Assembly (NCBI GenBank): GCA_016207515.1
Contig: JACQPN010000007.1
Coordinates: 1-64,000, forward strand
From: Euryarchaeota archaeon
Lineage (GTDB): Archaea; Thermoplasmatota; SW-10-69-26; JACQPN01
Length of the DNA stretch: 64,000 bases
Reading direction: 5' to 3'
Below the pieces are notes generated by a model that worked only from the letters and a program-made list of their open reading frames with translations, ran no database searches and was not told the origin of the DNA. Numbering within the stretch: position 1 is the stretch's first letter; each line of letters starts with the position of its first letter. Shown piece by piece: positions 8,153 to 16,815 of this stretch. The translations under genes and the position numbers were made by a program.

Positions 8153-8605
8153 TCAGAACGTTCTTCCTGACTCAAGAAAATCCTTGAGGTTCAGGAGCGC
8201 ATCGTCAAGTTCCCTGTTGTATTCGCGGACCGCCTGGTTCTCGGTGACGAGCCTGTCCATGACGCCTGGTAGCTCGAAATCAAGTCGCAGCCTGATGAGC
8301 GTTGCATCCTTCGTGGGCGAGAGATCGTAGCTTCCCGAGTATCTTTGGAAACCCCCGGAAGCTTGCACCCATCCGAGCCTCTTGTGCGGTTTCCATTCGG
8401 AGACCTCGAGGTCCCAGGATACAAGCGTCCCGCAGACCTCGCTCTCATTGTGGTAGCGGGCACCGAGACCGGTCTGGGTCGCGTCGATGGAGGCGCACTT
8501 CAAAGCTCCTGGCATCCATCGGGGCATGAAATCGAATCGGGCGAGGCAGTTCCAGGCCGTCTCGACGCCCACCTTCGCCTCGACGGATTTGTCGATCGTG
8601 ACCAT
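8153..8605 (-). CDS. SRPBCC/START-like ligand-binding protein
   Basis: From the ATG at 8605 the protein is 150 residues. It shows the SRPBCC pattern: an N-terminal strand (VTIDKSVEAKV), AWNCLARFDFMPRWMPG, a central antiparallel sheet and a long C-terminal helix (REYNRELDDALLNLKDFLE). Such proteins bind hydrophobic ligands or act as cyclases or aromatases; no substrate can be named. The start is supported by a TATA box 26 bases upstream, giving a leaderless message. An upstream in-frame start at 8659 would lie before that box. Confidence 0.75.
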   Translation of the reverse strand: MVTIDKSVEAKVGVETAWNCLARFDFMPRWMPGALKCASIDATQTGLGARYHNESEVCGTLVSWDLEVSEWKPHKRLGWVQASGGFQRYSGSYDLSPTKDATLIRLRLDFELPGVMDRLVTENQAVREYNRELDDALLNLKDFLESGRTF

Positions 8606-8627
8606 CGCCGGGCGATTCGGCAACTCG

Positions 8628-8635
8628 CTATTTAA
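8628..8635 (-). promoter_or_regulatory. TATA box of the SRPBCC gene
   Basis: On the minus strand the site reads TTAAATAG and is centred about 26 bases before the ATG at 8605. This is the spacing expected for an archaeal leaderless transcript. Confidence 0.6.
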
Positions 8636-8707
8636 CGATTTACCGGACGCAACCCACATCGCAAGCCAGCAGGTTCATAATCGCCACTGACCTAGGGCGG
8701 ACGGGCC

Positions 8708-8734
8708 ATGCACATCGCTTCGGTGCCGCGGTAA
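8708..8734 (+). promoter_or_regulatory. Leader mini-ORF mimicking the downstream GT4 start
   Basis: An ATG at 8708 opens an 8-codon frame, MHIASVPR, whose stop TAA overlaps the strong ribosome binding site AGGAGAGGTGA (8734-8744) of the glycosyltransferase starting at 8748. The first bases (CCATGCACATCG, 8706-8717) are repeated exactly at 8746-8757, where the real gene reads MHIVSVN. A TATA-like TTCATAATC lies near 8673-8681, so the mini-ORF could be the first frame on the message. Translation is not proven. Confidence 0.4.
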
Positions 8735-8747
8735 GGAGAGGTGACCC

Positions 8748-9896
8748 ATGCACATCGTCTCCGTGAATCCCTATTTCTTCCCATACCACGGCGGAATCGA
8801 GCGCCGGATGCACGGCATCGCCGCGCGGCTCGTCGACCGCGGGCACAAGGTGACCGTCATCACGTCCCAACTCGCGGGCACAAAACCGCGCGAGGAGATC
8901 GACGGGATCGACGTGATCCGGCTCCCCTCGAAGTTCTATTCGATATTCAACTACAACCCGCCGTACGTACGATCGAAGGGGTTGGAAAGGACGCTGGAAG
9001 AACTCCATCCGGACGTCATCGATTACCACTATCGGTGGTCACCCGGGTACACGCGCGCCGTCGCGAAGTTCATCCGACGCACTCCCGTGGTCTTCACTTA
9101 CCACAACACGTACGGCGAGGGAACCGGTCTTCTCCGCTATGTGTCCCTGCTCAACGATTACCTCTTCATGCGATTCCTCAAGCGAACGCAACGCGTCGTC
9201 GCCATCAGCCAATTCATCGCCGACGACATCGTTTCCCGCGGCGTCACGCCGGAACTCGTCCGCACGGTCTACATGGCGATCGGCAATCCCCTCGATCCGT
9301 CGTCCGATTCCGCTTGGGCGGCGGTGGGACATGGCGGCGAGTACGACCCGCGGCCAGGCCCCGACGGGCGTCCGTACGCGTGTTTCGTGGGGCGCCTCGT
9401 GACGACGAAGGGCCTGCGGTACCTCATCGAGGCCGCCGCGCTCGGCGATTTCGGCGTGGACGTGAAGGTGATCGGCAAGGGCCCCGAACTTGGAAGGTTG
9501 CGCTCGCAGGCGAAACGCGCCGGCGTCGAGCGCCGGGTCCAGATGCTCGGCTATGTGGAGGAGAAGGAGAAGGAGGCGTTGCTCAGCCACGCGGCCTTCC
9601 TCGTCCACCCCGCCGTCTATGAATCGTTCGGCCTCGCGATCGCGGAAGCGATGCACCATGGCCTTCCCGTGGTCGCAACGAACGTGGGCGGGATACCCGA
9701 GGTCGTCGGCGACGGCGGCGTGTTGGTGGAACCGCGTAACCCCAGGATGCTCCACAACGCGATCAGGACGCTCGCGGCGGATCCTGACATGGGCCGCAGC
9801 CTTTCAAAGCGCGCGAAGGCACACGTGGAGCGCTTCCGCTGGGACCACCTTGTCGACGGGATGGAGAAGGTCTTCGAGGAAGTATCACGACGATGA
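8748..9896 (+). CDS. GT4-family glycosyltransferase
   Basis: This 382-residue GT-B enzyme begins MHIVSVNPYFFPYHGGIERR, the Gly-rich acceptor-side loop of GT4 enzymes. It continues with FVGRLVTTKGL at the start of the donor domain and ends with HPAVYESFGLAIAEAMHHG, which carries the E-x7-E nucleotide-sugar motif. It is retaining and probably cytoplasmic at the membrane face, building a glycan or glycolipid. Donor and acceptor are not identifiable. The start has the strong binding site AGGAGAGGTGA. It overlaps a 49-codon membrane gene by ATGA. Confidence 0.88.
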   Translation: MHIVSVNPYFFPYHGGIERRMHGIAARLVDRGHKVTVITSQLAGTKPREEIDGIDVIRLPSKFYSIFNYNPPYVRSKGLERTLEELHPDVIDYHYRWSPGYTRAVAKFIRRTPVVFTYHNTYGEGTGLLRYVSLLNDYLFMRFLKRTQRVVAISQFIADDIVSRGVTPELVRTVYMAIGNPLDPSSDSAWAAVGHGGEYDPRPGPDGRPYACFVGRLVTTKGLRYLIEAAALGDFGVDVKVIGKGPELGRLRSQAKRAGVERRVQMLGYVEEKEKEALLSHAAFLVHPAVYESFGLAIAEAMHHGLPVVATNVGGIPEVVGDGGVLVEPRNPRMLHNAIRTLAADPDMGRSLSKRAKAHVERFRWDHLVDGMEKVFEEVSRR

Positions 9897-10042
9897 GCAG
9901 GCTCGAAGCGGCCGTGCGCTCGATAATGGAAGACCCCGAGAAGCGGGGAAAGGCGTTCAAGCTCGCCTGGGTCCTGTCGCTCATCTTCTTGGCCTTCGGC
10001 TACTTCGTGATCTTCTACCTCCTTACGACGGGCCGCGGGTAG
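9893..10042 (+). CDS. 49-residue single-helix membrane protein
   Basis: The ATG at 9893 overlaps the stop of the glycosyltransferase (ATGA), indicating translational coupling. The product has a charged amphipathic N-terminus (MSRLEAAVRSIMEDPEKRG) and one hydrophobic helix at about residues 24-44 ending TTGRG. No family is recognised. It lies 38 bases before the TatC-fusion gene and may be a small partner of either neighbour. It was read directly from the sequence. Confidence 0.65.
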   Translation: MSRLEAAVRSIMEDPEKRGKAFKLAWVLSLIFLAFGYFVIFYLLTTGRG

Positions 10043-10080
10043 GACAAAAAGGCTAATGGCGGCCCGCCCATGCCGGCGAC

Positions 10081-11517
10081 GTGAGAAACGGCGCGGTCGC
10101 GATCCTTTCGGTACTGCTGGTCCTAGGGCCTGCAACCGCATCTGCCGCCGGCTCCGACCACGCGACCATCGTCTACCAGGAGAGCGAGCGTGCGTTTCGC
10201 GTCACCGAATCGATCTCGTTCGTGTCGTGGGAGAATGCGACCGCCGCGAGCGGAAGTCTCCAGCTCGCGCTACCGGGCGGAGCGCTTGACGTCGTGGTCT
10301 CCGGCGCTCCACATCCGATCGACGCGTGGCATCGCTCTGAGGCCGCAACGATCGTGGTGTTCGTCGATGGGGGCACTTCAGGCCCTGTCGGTGAAGAGAC
10401 GATCACCTTGCGCTACCTCATGGGAAGCGAGAGTTGGGACTCGCCATCTCGCCCGGGAGCGGCGACGTCGAACTACACGTTCTTCCTTTTCAAGGGTTGG
10501 AACGTCACGGTGGATGGACACGCCGTCGACGCGGTCGGGGCGCGATTCGGTCGCGACGGCTTCACGTCGTCCGTCTCCACCAGCGAAGACGATGCGACGA
10601 CGATCGCCTTCTTGCCGCCGGCCGGGCGATCCCTCCTCTATTTCTACGCCGGCGCCCTCGTCGCCCTGATCGCGGTGATCGGACTCGCCGTCTCGGCCCT
10701 ACGCGCGAGACGCAGCGCACCGAGGCTTGAAGGGACCCCCCTCCAGCATCTTGGCGAGCTCTCGTCGAGGCTCCGGATCGTTTTCCTCGTGTTGATAGTC
10801 TCGACCTTCGCGTTCTTCAGTTTCGGCCTCAAGGAGGCAAGCGTCGGCGATGCCGCGTATTTCTACCCCGTCCCATCGTTCACCGAGAACGTGGCGACAC
10901 AGGTCTTCTCGGCGCTCGCCGGCGGACTCGTCCCCGCCGGGGTCAGCCTCATAGTCACAAGCCCGACGGACGCGGCCTTCGTTAACCTCGAGGTGGCGAT
11001 CTTCCTCGGAAGTCTCACGACGCTCCCGGTCCTCTCCTTCGAGACGGCGATGTTCATCGGCCCGGCGTTACGCCGTGAGGAGCGGCGGGCTGTGTTTAGC
11101 CTCGTCCTGCCGGCGATCGTCCTGTTCACCACTGGAGCGGCGTTCGCGTACTTCGTCCTCCTCCCGTCGATGCTATCGTTACTTTACGCGTATGCGGTCC
11201 CGATCGGAGCGCTGCAGTTGCTTCGCGTCGAGGACCTCGTCTCGTTCGCGGTCACGACGATGCTCATCTTCGGACTCGCGTTCGAATTGCCATTGATCAT
11301 GGCGGGCCTTTCCCGCTTCGGGATGATCGGCCATCGCACTTGGATCAAGTACTGGCGCCACGTGGTGGTCGGGATATTCGTGGCGGCCGCGATCGTGACC
11401 CCGGACCCGTCGGTCGTGAACCAAGTGCTCGTGGCCGTGCCGCTCATCGCACTCTATGGCCTCGGGATCGTGGCGGCTAGGGCCGTGTCGTCGAAAAAGG
11501 GCTCCTCGCAAAGGTGA
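10081..11517 (+). CDS. tatC: TatC fused to an N-terminal extracytoplasmic domain
   Basis: The 478-residue protein has four parts: a signal-like N-terminus (residues 1-23), a beta-rich ectodomain (about 25-182), a transmembrane helix (about 185-207) and a TatC domain from about residue 219 to the end. The TatC part begins LQHLGELSSRLR, matching the conserved HLxELRxR start. It continues with FxxE-type, LPSMLSLL, SFAVTTMLIFGLAFELP and VVTPD-like segments across six helices. TatC recognises twin-arginine signals and forms the Tat translocase with TatA, encoded convergently at 11753-12082. The topology is consistent: the ectodomain lies outside and TatC starts on the cytoplasmic side. Standard TatC proteins are about 250 residues, so the ectodomain is the oddity. 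The start is GTG. Confidence 0.85.
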   Translation: MRNGAVAILSVLLVLGPATASAAGSDHATIVYQESERAFRVTESISFVSWENATAASGSLQLALPGGALDVVVSGAPHPIDAWHRSEAATIVVFVDGGTSGPVGEETITLRYLMGSESWDSPSRPGAATSNYTFFLFKGWNVTVDGHAVDAVGARFGRDGFTSSVSTSEDDATTIAFLPPAGRSLLYFYAGALVALIAVIGLAVSALRARRSAPRLEGTPLQHLGELSSRLRIVFLVLIVSTFAFFSFGLKEASVGDAAYFYPVPSFTENVATQVFSALAGGLVPAGVSLIVTSPTDAAFVNLEVAIFLGSLTTLPVLSFETAMFIGPALRREERRAVFSLVLPAIVLFTTGAAFAYFVLLPSMLSLLYAYAVPIGALQLLRVEDLVSFAVTTMLIFGLAFELPLIMAGLSRFGMIGHRTWIKYWRHVVVGIFVAAAIVTPDPSVVNQVLVAVPLIALYGLGIVAARAVSSKKGSSQR

Positions 11518-11752
11518 AAGGTAGGAGGAAGCCCCGCACGGTTCTAAAGAGGTGTTGCGTTCTTTCGGTCTCCGCGAGAGGCTGCGCCTTTACGCTTCCT
11601 CTCCTGCCGGGCGCTCTCACGTCCGACACGGGGCTTCCCTCAAGTTCGGGCTTGCAGCGACCTGCTGCAGTATGTGACGAGTGGGTCTCACGCTATTTAC
11701 GGGGTCTCTTGTCACCGCCGTTGGTAACCGGCAGCGTGACGAAGGGACGATC

Positions 11753-12082
11753 TCAACCCATCTTCTCGCGTATCTCGGCTCGAAGTGCGTCGTCCGTCTT
11801 CCCCTGGATCCCTATGCCAAGTTCGACGGCCGCGCGTCGGAGTTCGTATCCCGCCGTTGTCGCGGCCTTCGCGTGCGCGTCCCGGTAGACGTCGTGGTCG
11901 GCCGCTCGCTGTGCCTCCGATTTGTACTTCTCCATCTCTGTCTTCACCTGCGCTTGGAGGCGGCCGACGGCGCGCGCGGCCTCGGGGATGCGTTCGACTC
12001 CGAAGAACGCGATGAAGACCACGATGACGAGAAGGAGTTCCATGCCTCCGACGCCGAAGAGGGCGAGGTATGGCGATATCAT
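11753..12082 (-). CDS. tatA: TatA/MttA-type Tat translocase subunit
   Basis: This 109-residue protein has one N-terminal helix (LLLVIVVFIAFFG), the hinge and amphipathic helix ERIPEAARAVGRLQAQ, and a charged cytoplasmic tail, the layout of the TatA/B family. It forms the protein-conducting part of the Tat pathway. Its ATG overlaps the mobB stop (ATGA), so it is the last gene of a moeA-mobB-tatA operon. Tat commonly exports molybdoenzymes, which fits this arrangement. TatA and TatB cannot be told apart from sequence alone. Confidence 0.83.
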   Translation of the reverse strand: MISPYLALFGVGGMELLLVIVVFIAFFGVERIPEAARAVGRLQAQVKTEMEKYKSEAQRAADHDVYRDAHAKAATTAGYELRRAAVELGIGIQGKTDDALRAEIREKMG

Positions 12083-12558
12083 CGCGGCACATTCTCCAAG
12101 ATGTACGCCACGACCTTTTCCGCACCGCCCGTGTGACGTAAGACGGTGTTCGGCTCTTCCCTCGTGTCGCCGACCATCACCTTGGGATAAGGTATCTCGC
12201 GGTGGCCTTCAATGAGGATCACGTTGGGTTGCGAGACCGCGGCGAGCTCCTTCACGAGGCGGGCGATCGGCATCGGTTCCCGGCTCATGATCGTCGTCTC
12301 CGTCGGCGCCGAAGCACCGACGGCGACGGCCCCGGCGGCGGCCATCCGCCACGTGTCTTTCCCGGGCGTGTCTATGGTGAAGTTCGGGTGCGTTATGTGC
12401 TTGATGGCCGCGACGCGGAAGCCTCTCATCGTGAGTTGCGCGACGACCGCCTCGACAAGAGTCGTCTTCCCGCTTCCCGACGGTCCGTAGAAGCCGAGGA
12501 TGAACGGTTCTTTTGGAACTGTCGAGCGCGCCTCGTGTCCCTCACCAGAGTTTGACAA
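12079..12558 (-). CDS. mobB: Molybdopterin-guanine dinucleotide synthesis protein MobB
   Basis: The protein has a P-loop GPSGSGKTT near its N-terminus and segments typical of MobB (AIKHITH, DTPGKDTWRMAAAGA, ILIEGHR). MobB is a GTP-binding adaptor thought to assist guanylyl transfer to molybdenum cofactor. The start chosen is TTG at 12558 because GGAGGAA lies 5 bases upstream; it gives 159 residues and a 17-base overlap with moeA. A longer start at 12609 would overlap moeA by 68 bases. tatA follows with an ATGA overlap. Confidence 0.82.
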   Translation of the reverse strand: MSNSGEGHEARSTVPKEPFILGFYGPSGSGKTTLVEAVVAQLTMRGFRVAAIKHITHPNFTIDTPGKDTWRMAAAGAVAVGASAPTETTIMSREPMPIARLVKELAAVSQPNVILIEGHREIPYPKVMVGDTREEPNTVLRHTGGAEKVVAYILENVPR

Positions 12559-13750
12559 TGACTTCCTCCCCCTCCTCCACGTAATCGACGTTCTCGGGGA
12601 TCTCGACATAACCGTCTGCTTCCGCCATCGATGTAAGGGCTCCGCTCTCCTTGTACGTCGTGTAGACCTTGCCGTCTCGTAGCCTCACGGTGAGGAAAAC
12701 GAGCCTGCCGAGCGAAGCGGAGATGCGTTCGCCCATCCTCGCTCTCACGGTCCTCTCGACGGGAGGCGGAAGGCCTTGCATGAGACGCAAGACGGGGACG
12801 ATGAAGATGTAACCGTTCGAGAGGCATGATACCGGATACCCAGGGAGGCCCACGACGAGAGTGCGCCCCACGGTGGCACAGAGGATCGGCTTACCGGGTT
12901 TGATCTGCACGCCATGGTAAAGGATTCTCCCGAGCCGCTGGACGGCGTCGACTAGAAGGTCCCTCTCGCCCACCGATGAGCCGCCCGAAAGAACGACTAA
13001 ATCCGCCTCCTTCGCCGCCCGTTTCAAGCTTGCGACAAGCGTCTCCAACTTGTCGGGGACTATGGGGTACTTCTTGACGAGTGCGTCGTGCGATTCGAAG
13101 AGCGACGAAAGCGTATAACTGTTGCTGTCGTAGATCTGGCCCGGGCGGAGTCTGTCGCCAAGGTCCGCGACCTCTGTCCCTGTGGGGATCACGGCCACCG
13201 TGACGCGCCGCAGCACGTCGACCTTCGCGATGCCTAGCGACGTGAGCACGCCGACCCTCGCCGGGGTCAATTCATCGCCGGCGGAAAGGACGACCGCGCC
13301 CTTCTTCACATCCAGACCCCGTTCCGAGATGTTCGCCCCCGGGGGGACTGCGCGCTCGACTCGCACCGTACGTCCCGAAGTGTGCGTGTCCTCCACCATC
13401 ACCACGGCGTCGGCGCCGGCAGCCACCATGGAGCCTGTGGCGACCTGCACGCACTCCCCCTTGTCGAGAGGGATCGCCTCGCTTGACCCGGCGTGAAGAG
13501 AGCCGATGCGGCGAAGCACCAGGGGCTTCGAGCGCGACGCCCCGAAAGTCTCGGAGGCCCTCACCGCAAAACCGTCCATCGCGGAGCGCGAGAACGGTGG
13601 CACGTCCATCGGGGCCTTTATGTCGTTGGCAAGGACGCGACCGACCGATTTCGTCGTCGATATCCTTTCGGATCCGTCGACGCGGCGAGCGTGGTCGAGC
13701 ATTATGCGACGCGCTTCGGCCACGGAGATGAGTGCTTTGAAGGGGCGCAT
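12542..13750 (-). CDS. moeA: Molybdopterin molybdenumtransferase MoeA
   Basis: From the ATG at 13750 the protein has 402 residues. Seen are the MoeA hallmarks PPFSRSAMDGFA (near residue 55), GSMVAAGADAVVMVE, GDELTPARVGVLTSLG, VIPTGTEV and the active-site region SGGSSVGERD, followed by the C-terminal beta-barrel domain. MoeA inserts molybdate into adenylylated molybdopterin. It heads an operon with mobB and tatA. The substrate molybdoenzyme is not in the window. Confidence 0.92.
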   Translation of the reverse strand: MRPFKALISVAEARRIMLDHARRVDGSERISTTKSVGRVLANDIKAPMDVPPFSRSAMDGFAVRASETFGASRSKPLVLRRIGSLHAGSSEAIPLDKGECVQVATGSMVAAGADAVVMVEDTHTSGRTVRVERAVPPGANISERGLDVKKGAVVLSAGDELTPARVGVLTSLGIAKVDVLRRVTVAVIPTGTEVADLGDRLRPGQIYDSNSYTLSSLFESHDALVKKYPIVPDKLETLVASLKRAAKEADLVVLSGGSSVGERDLLVDAVQRLGRILYHGVQIKPGKPILCATVGRTLVVGLPGYPVSCLSNGYIFIVPVLRLMQGLPPPVERTVRARMGERISASLGRLVFLTVRLRDGKVYTTYKESGALTSMAEADGYVEIPENVDYVEEGEEVIVKLW

Positions 13751-13874
13751 CTTGACGCCGCGGAGTTTGGCTTGGGACAACTTACCGGCCGTGGAACACT
13801 CTTTTGCCTAAAGGCTTCACCGAGGGCGCGACCACATCCCGCATCACGCGAGAGGCGCACGCTTGGCGTGGCGC

Positions 13875-14015
13875 CTACCCGCCGATCTTGTAAAGCCCCG
13901 TGCCGCAGACCGGGCAGATGCCCTTCGTTGCGGGCCTCCCGTTCTTCATCGTGACTTGCTGCGGGTTCTTGACTTCACGCTTTTCCTTGCATTTCACGCA
14001 GTACGCTTCGACCAA
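13875..14015 (-). CDS. Small DUF5679-type zinc ribbon protein
   Basis: This 46-residue protein reads VEAYCVKCKEKR, then a conserved KNPQQVTMKNGRPATKG core, then ICPVCGTGLYKIG. The two CxxC knuckles bind zinc, and the order matches the DUF5679 family, widespread in archaea with unknown function. The only start after the upstream in-frame stop is TTG at 14015, preceded by GGAAGTGG. It lies 124 bases upstream of moeA on the same strand. It is short but strongly conserved in pattern. Confidence 0.85.
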   Translation of the reverse strand: MVEAYCVKCKEKREVKNPQQVTMKNGRPATKGICPVCGTGLYKIGG

Positions 14016-14141
14016 GACGCCACTTCCGGGCCGGTGTGCGCGTCGCGCGCTACTTTAGTTTTCCTTTTGTCTCGACCATTCGATGATAAATATCAACCTT
14101 GACTAGAGAGGGTTTTTGAAGGGGGCCCCTGTAAGGGAGCC

Positions 14142-14852
14142 GTGACCCAGACCACGAAGGCGCTCTACCGAGAGTGCCCGGACTGCAAGGAGGAGACACT
14201 CCACGAGGTCCTCAAGGGCCGCGAGACAAAGCGGGCGACCTACGTGTTCGACGGTGTCGTGCGCTGCAAGGAGTGCGGAAAGACCGGCCACCTGACGATC
14301 CGCGAGGCCGGCGACGTGGAGATCCCCACCATCGTCAGCAAGGGCTCCGCCTCCGAACGGAAGCTCATCGGTCTTGCCGGCGACGAGGTGATAGCCATCG
14401 GCGACGAGTTCGTCATCGACGGCGAGACGATCAAGGTGACAGGCATCGAGGTCGGCGCCCGACGCGTCCGATCCGCGAAGGCCTCGACCGTCGATACGCT
14501 TTGGGCGAAGAACTTCGACACGTTGAACGTCCGCTTCGCCATCAACATGGGCCACAAGACGATCAGCAAGCTCGTCGAGGCGACACCCACCGAGACGTAC
14601 ACGGTGGGCGACGAGTTGACTTTCGGACGATTGCGCGTGCGCATCAAGTCCATCAAGACCGAGACGAACATGCTCTACAACGGGACGGCCGAAGCCCATG
14701 AGATAAAACGCATCTACGCGGGGCCCCTCGACCTCGGGCCCGGTGGCCGCGAGCGTCTTCCGGGCGCTACGCACAGGGAGCGAGGGCCGAAGAGCTCGAT
14801 CGAAAGAGCGAGGGACAAGATGGCGCGGAAGAAACGCGAAGGACGACGTTAG
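14142..14852 (+). CDS. HVO_0476-family zinc finger protein
   Basis: This 236-residue protein begins with a zinc ribbon (CPDCKEETLHEVLKGRET and CKECGKTGH) and continues with a beta-rich region (residues about 70-190) typical of the archaeal HVO_0476 family (COG1326). The C-terminus is Arg/Lys-rich and disordered (RARDKMARKKREGRR). The family's biochemical role is unknown, and the basic tail suggests nucleic-acid contact. The start is GTG with GGGAGC upstream. A TATA-like GATAAATATC lies at about 14084-14093. Confidence 0.82.
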   Translation: MTQTTKALYRECPDCKEETLHEVLKGRETKRATYVFDGVVRCKECGKTGHLTIREAGDVEIPTIVSKGSASERKLIGLAGDEVIAIGDEFVIDGETIKVTGIEVGARRVRSAKASTVDTLWAKNFDTLNVRFAINMGHKTISKLVEATPTETYTVGDELTFGRLRVRIKSIKTETNMLYNGTAEAHEIKRIYAGPLDLGPGGRERLPGATHRERGPKSSIERARDKMARKKREGRR

Positions 14853-15084
14853 GGCACGGCCCGCGCTCACACGGAACCGACGACGGTGGAGATGATCCCA
14901 CTGGCGATCAACGTCCAAATGACCATCGTATGCACGCCAGGGCCTTCGCCTATTTTATTTCTGTTCCTTGGATACGCCAACGCTGCGGGATGCGGACGCC
15001 ACCGGGGAGTGGCAGAGGGCCCGCGGGATTACCGCTCGGTCACGAAACGTTAACTAACGCACTGCCCTTCCAAACTAGGAAGAC

Positions 15085-15957
15085 ATGGTCCTCATCCTCG
15101 ACGGAAAAAAGGCCGCGGCCGAGATCCGCACCGAAGTCAAGACCGAGGTCGCGCGGCTTGGAGGATCCCATGGTCCACCGGGCCTCGTCGCGGTCATCGT
15201 CGGCGAAGACCCGGCGTCCCAGACCTACGTCAAGAACAAGGAGAAGGCCGCCACCGAGGTCGGCATGCGGCCCGAGGTCCTGCGCCTTCCTGCCTCTACA
15301 TCCCAGGCTGAACTTCTTCGCGAATTGAGGGGACTCAACGAGAGGAAGGACGTGCACGGCATCCTCGTCCAGCAACCGCTTCCCGCCCAGATCGACGAGG
15401 CCACCATCGTTCGTTCAGTGGACCCGATGAAGGACGTCGATTGCTTCCACCCGGAGAATGTCGGCCTCCTCTTCCAGGGGCACCCGCGTTTCGCTCCCGC
15501 GACACCTTCGGGCGTGGTCGAACTCCTTCGACGTAACAGGATCCCAATCTCTGGCCGCGAGGTCGTGATCGTGGGCCGGAGCAACATCGTTGGGCGGCCG
15601 CTCGCAGCGCTCCTTCTCCAAAAAGGCGAGACGGCGGACGCGACCGTGACGGTCTGCCACTCGAAGACGAAGGACCTGCCACTTGTGACGAGGCGGGCGG
15701 ATATCCTCGTGGCGGCCATCGGGAAGGCGCATTTCATCAAGAACGGGATGGTGGGAGAAGGCGCGGTGGTGGTCGATGTCGGCATCAACCGCGTCCCGGA
15801 CGACGCGGGCGGGTCCAAGATTGTGGGCGACGTGGATTTCGACGCGGTCTCCAAGGTCGCTGCGGCGATATCCCCTGTCCCCGGAGGCGTCGGTCCGATG
15901 ACGATCGCTATGCTTCTCAAGAACACGCTTCACGCGGCCAGGATGAGGTCGGGCTGA
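15085..15957 (+). CDS. folD: Methylenetetrahydrofolate dehydrogenase/cyclohydrolase FolD
   Basis: This 290-residue protein shows YVKNKEKAATEVGM with the catalytic Lys, VQQPLPAQ, the substrate loop PATPSGVVELL, the NADP-site motif VGRSNIVGRPLA and the C-terminal PVPGGVGPMTIAML. It interconverts methylene-, methenyl- and formyl-tetrahydrofolate. Its presence suggests a folate-type one-carbon pool in this archaeon rather than methanopterin only. About 90 bases separate it from the SDR gene downstream on the same strand. Confidence 0.95.
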   Translation: MVLILDGKKAAAEIRTEVKTEVARLGGSHGPPGLVAVIVGEDPASQTYVKNKEKAATEVGMRPEVLRLPASTSQAELLRELRGLNERKDVHGILVQQPLPAQIDEATIVRSVDPMKDVDCFHPENVGLLFQGHPRFAPATPSGVVELLRRNRIPISGREVVIVGRSNIVGRPLAALLLQKGETADATVTVCHSKTKDLPLVTRRADILVAAIGKAHFIKNGMVGEGAVVVDVGINRVPDDAGGSKIVGDVDFDAVSKVAAAISPVPGGVGPMTIAMLLKNTLHAARMRSG

Positions 15958-16050
15958 AGTGACTTCACGTCCCAATGTGGCCGGCGGTCGGCGACCAAGG
16001 GTAGGAGCCGGTGCCGCTGGAGTCGTGCCCGGATCGGGGGGTCGGCTGAC

Positions 16051-16815
16051 GTGGGCCTTCTAGCGGACAAGGCGGCGATAATCACCGGTGGCGTCAAGGG
16101 CGCGGGCCGCGCGATCGCGGAGACCTTCGCACGCGAAGGAGCGTACGTACTTATATCTACATCAAGGGATCTGCGGGACGCCGAGGCCGCGGCCCGCAAA
16201 ATCGAGAAGCTCCACGGTCGACGCGCGGTCGGCGTGAAGTGCGACGTCTCGGACGAGGGGGAAGTCGAAGCGATGGTCTCGCGGGCGGTCCAGGAATTCG
16301 GCGGCATCGACGTCCTCGTGAACAACGCCTCGTTCAGCGTGAAGGGCGGTTGGAAAGCAGGAATCGAGAACCTCGACGTGGCGGCGTGGAGGCGGGCGAT
16401 AGACGTGGACCTCACGGGGACGCTGCTTTGCACGCGTAGCGCAGCACCGCACCTCAAGAAGCGCCGGGGGAGTGTGGTCAATTTCGCATCGAGCGCCGCC
16501 ATCGGAGGCGACCCCGTCCTTCTCATGTACAGCGGTGCGAAGGTCGGCATGGTGGGCCTCACGCGCGCACTAGCGCGCGACATGGCGCCAGAGACGCGGG
16601 TGAACGCCATCGCCCCGGGCTCCATCGATTCCGGGTGGATCGAGGCCTGGGGCCTCACCGAAGCGGAGAAGAGGGAACTCATCGAGGAGATCCCGTTGAA
16701 ACGCATCGGCACGCCGGCCGACATCGCAGAAGCCGCGCTTTTTCTCGCAAGCGGCGAATCCTCCTACATCACGGGCTACGTGCTTCGAGTCGACGGAGGA
16801 ATGACGATCGGATGA
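16051..16815 (+). CDS. Short-chain dehydrogenase/reductase
   Basis: The 254-residue Rossmann protein has the cofactor motif TGGVKGAGRA (near residue 13), the NNAS motif, the catalytic Ser in FASSAA and YSGAK with catalytic Tyr and Lys. The C-terminus (ITGYVLRVDGGMTIG) is the classical SDR ending. It resembles 3-oxoacyl-ACP reductase and glucose 1-dehydrogenase-like members, but the substrate is unknown. The start is GTG. Its stop overlaps the queC start (ATGA), so the two are translationally coupled, although a functional link to queuosine chemistry is not expected. Confidence 0.87.
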   Translation: MGLLADKAAIITGGVKGAGRAIAETFAREGAYVLISTSRDLRDAEAAARKIEKLHGRRAVGVKCDVSDEGEVEAMVSRAVQEFGGIDVLVNNASFSVKGGWKAGIENLDVAAWRRAIDVDLTGTLLCTRSAAPHLKKRRGSVVNFASSAAIGGDPVLLMYSGAKVGMVGLTRALARDMAPETRVNAIAPGSIDSGWIEAWGLTEAEKRELIEEIPLKRIGTPADIAEAALFLASGESSYITGYVLRVDGGMTIG

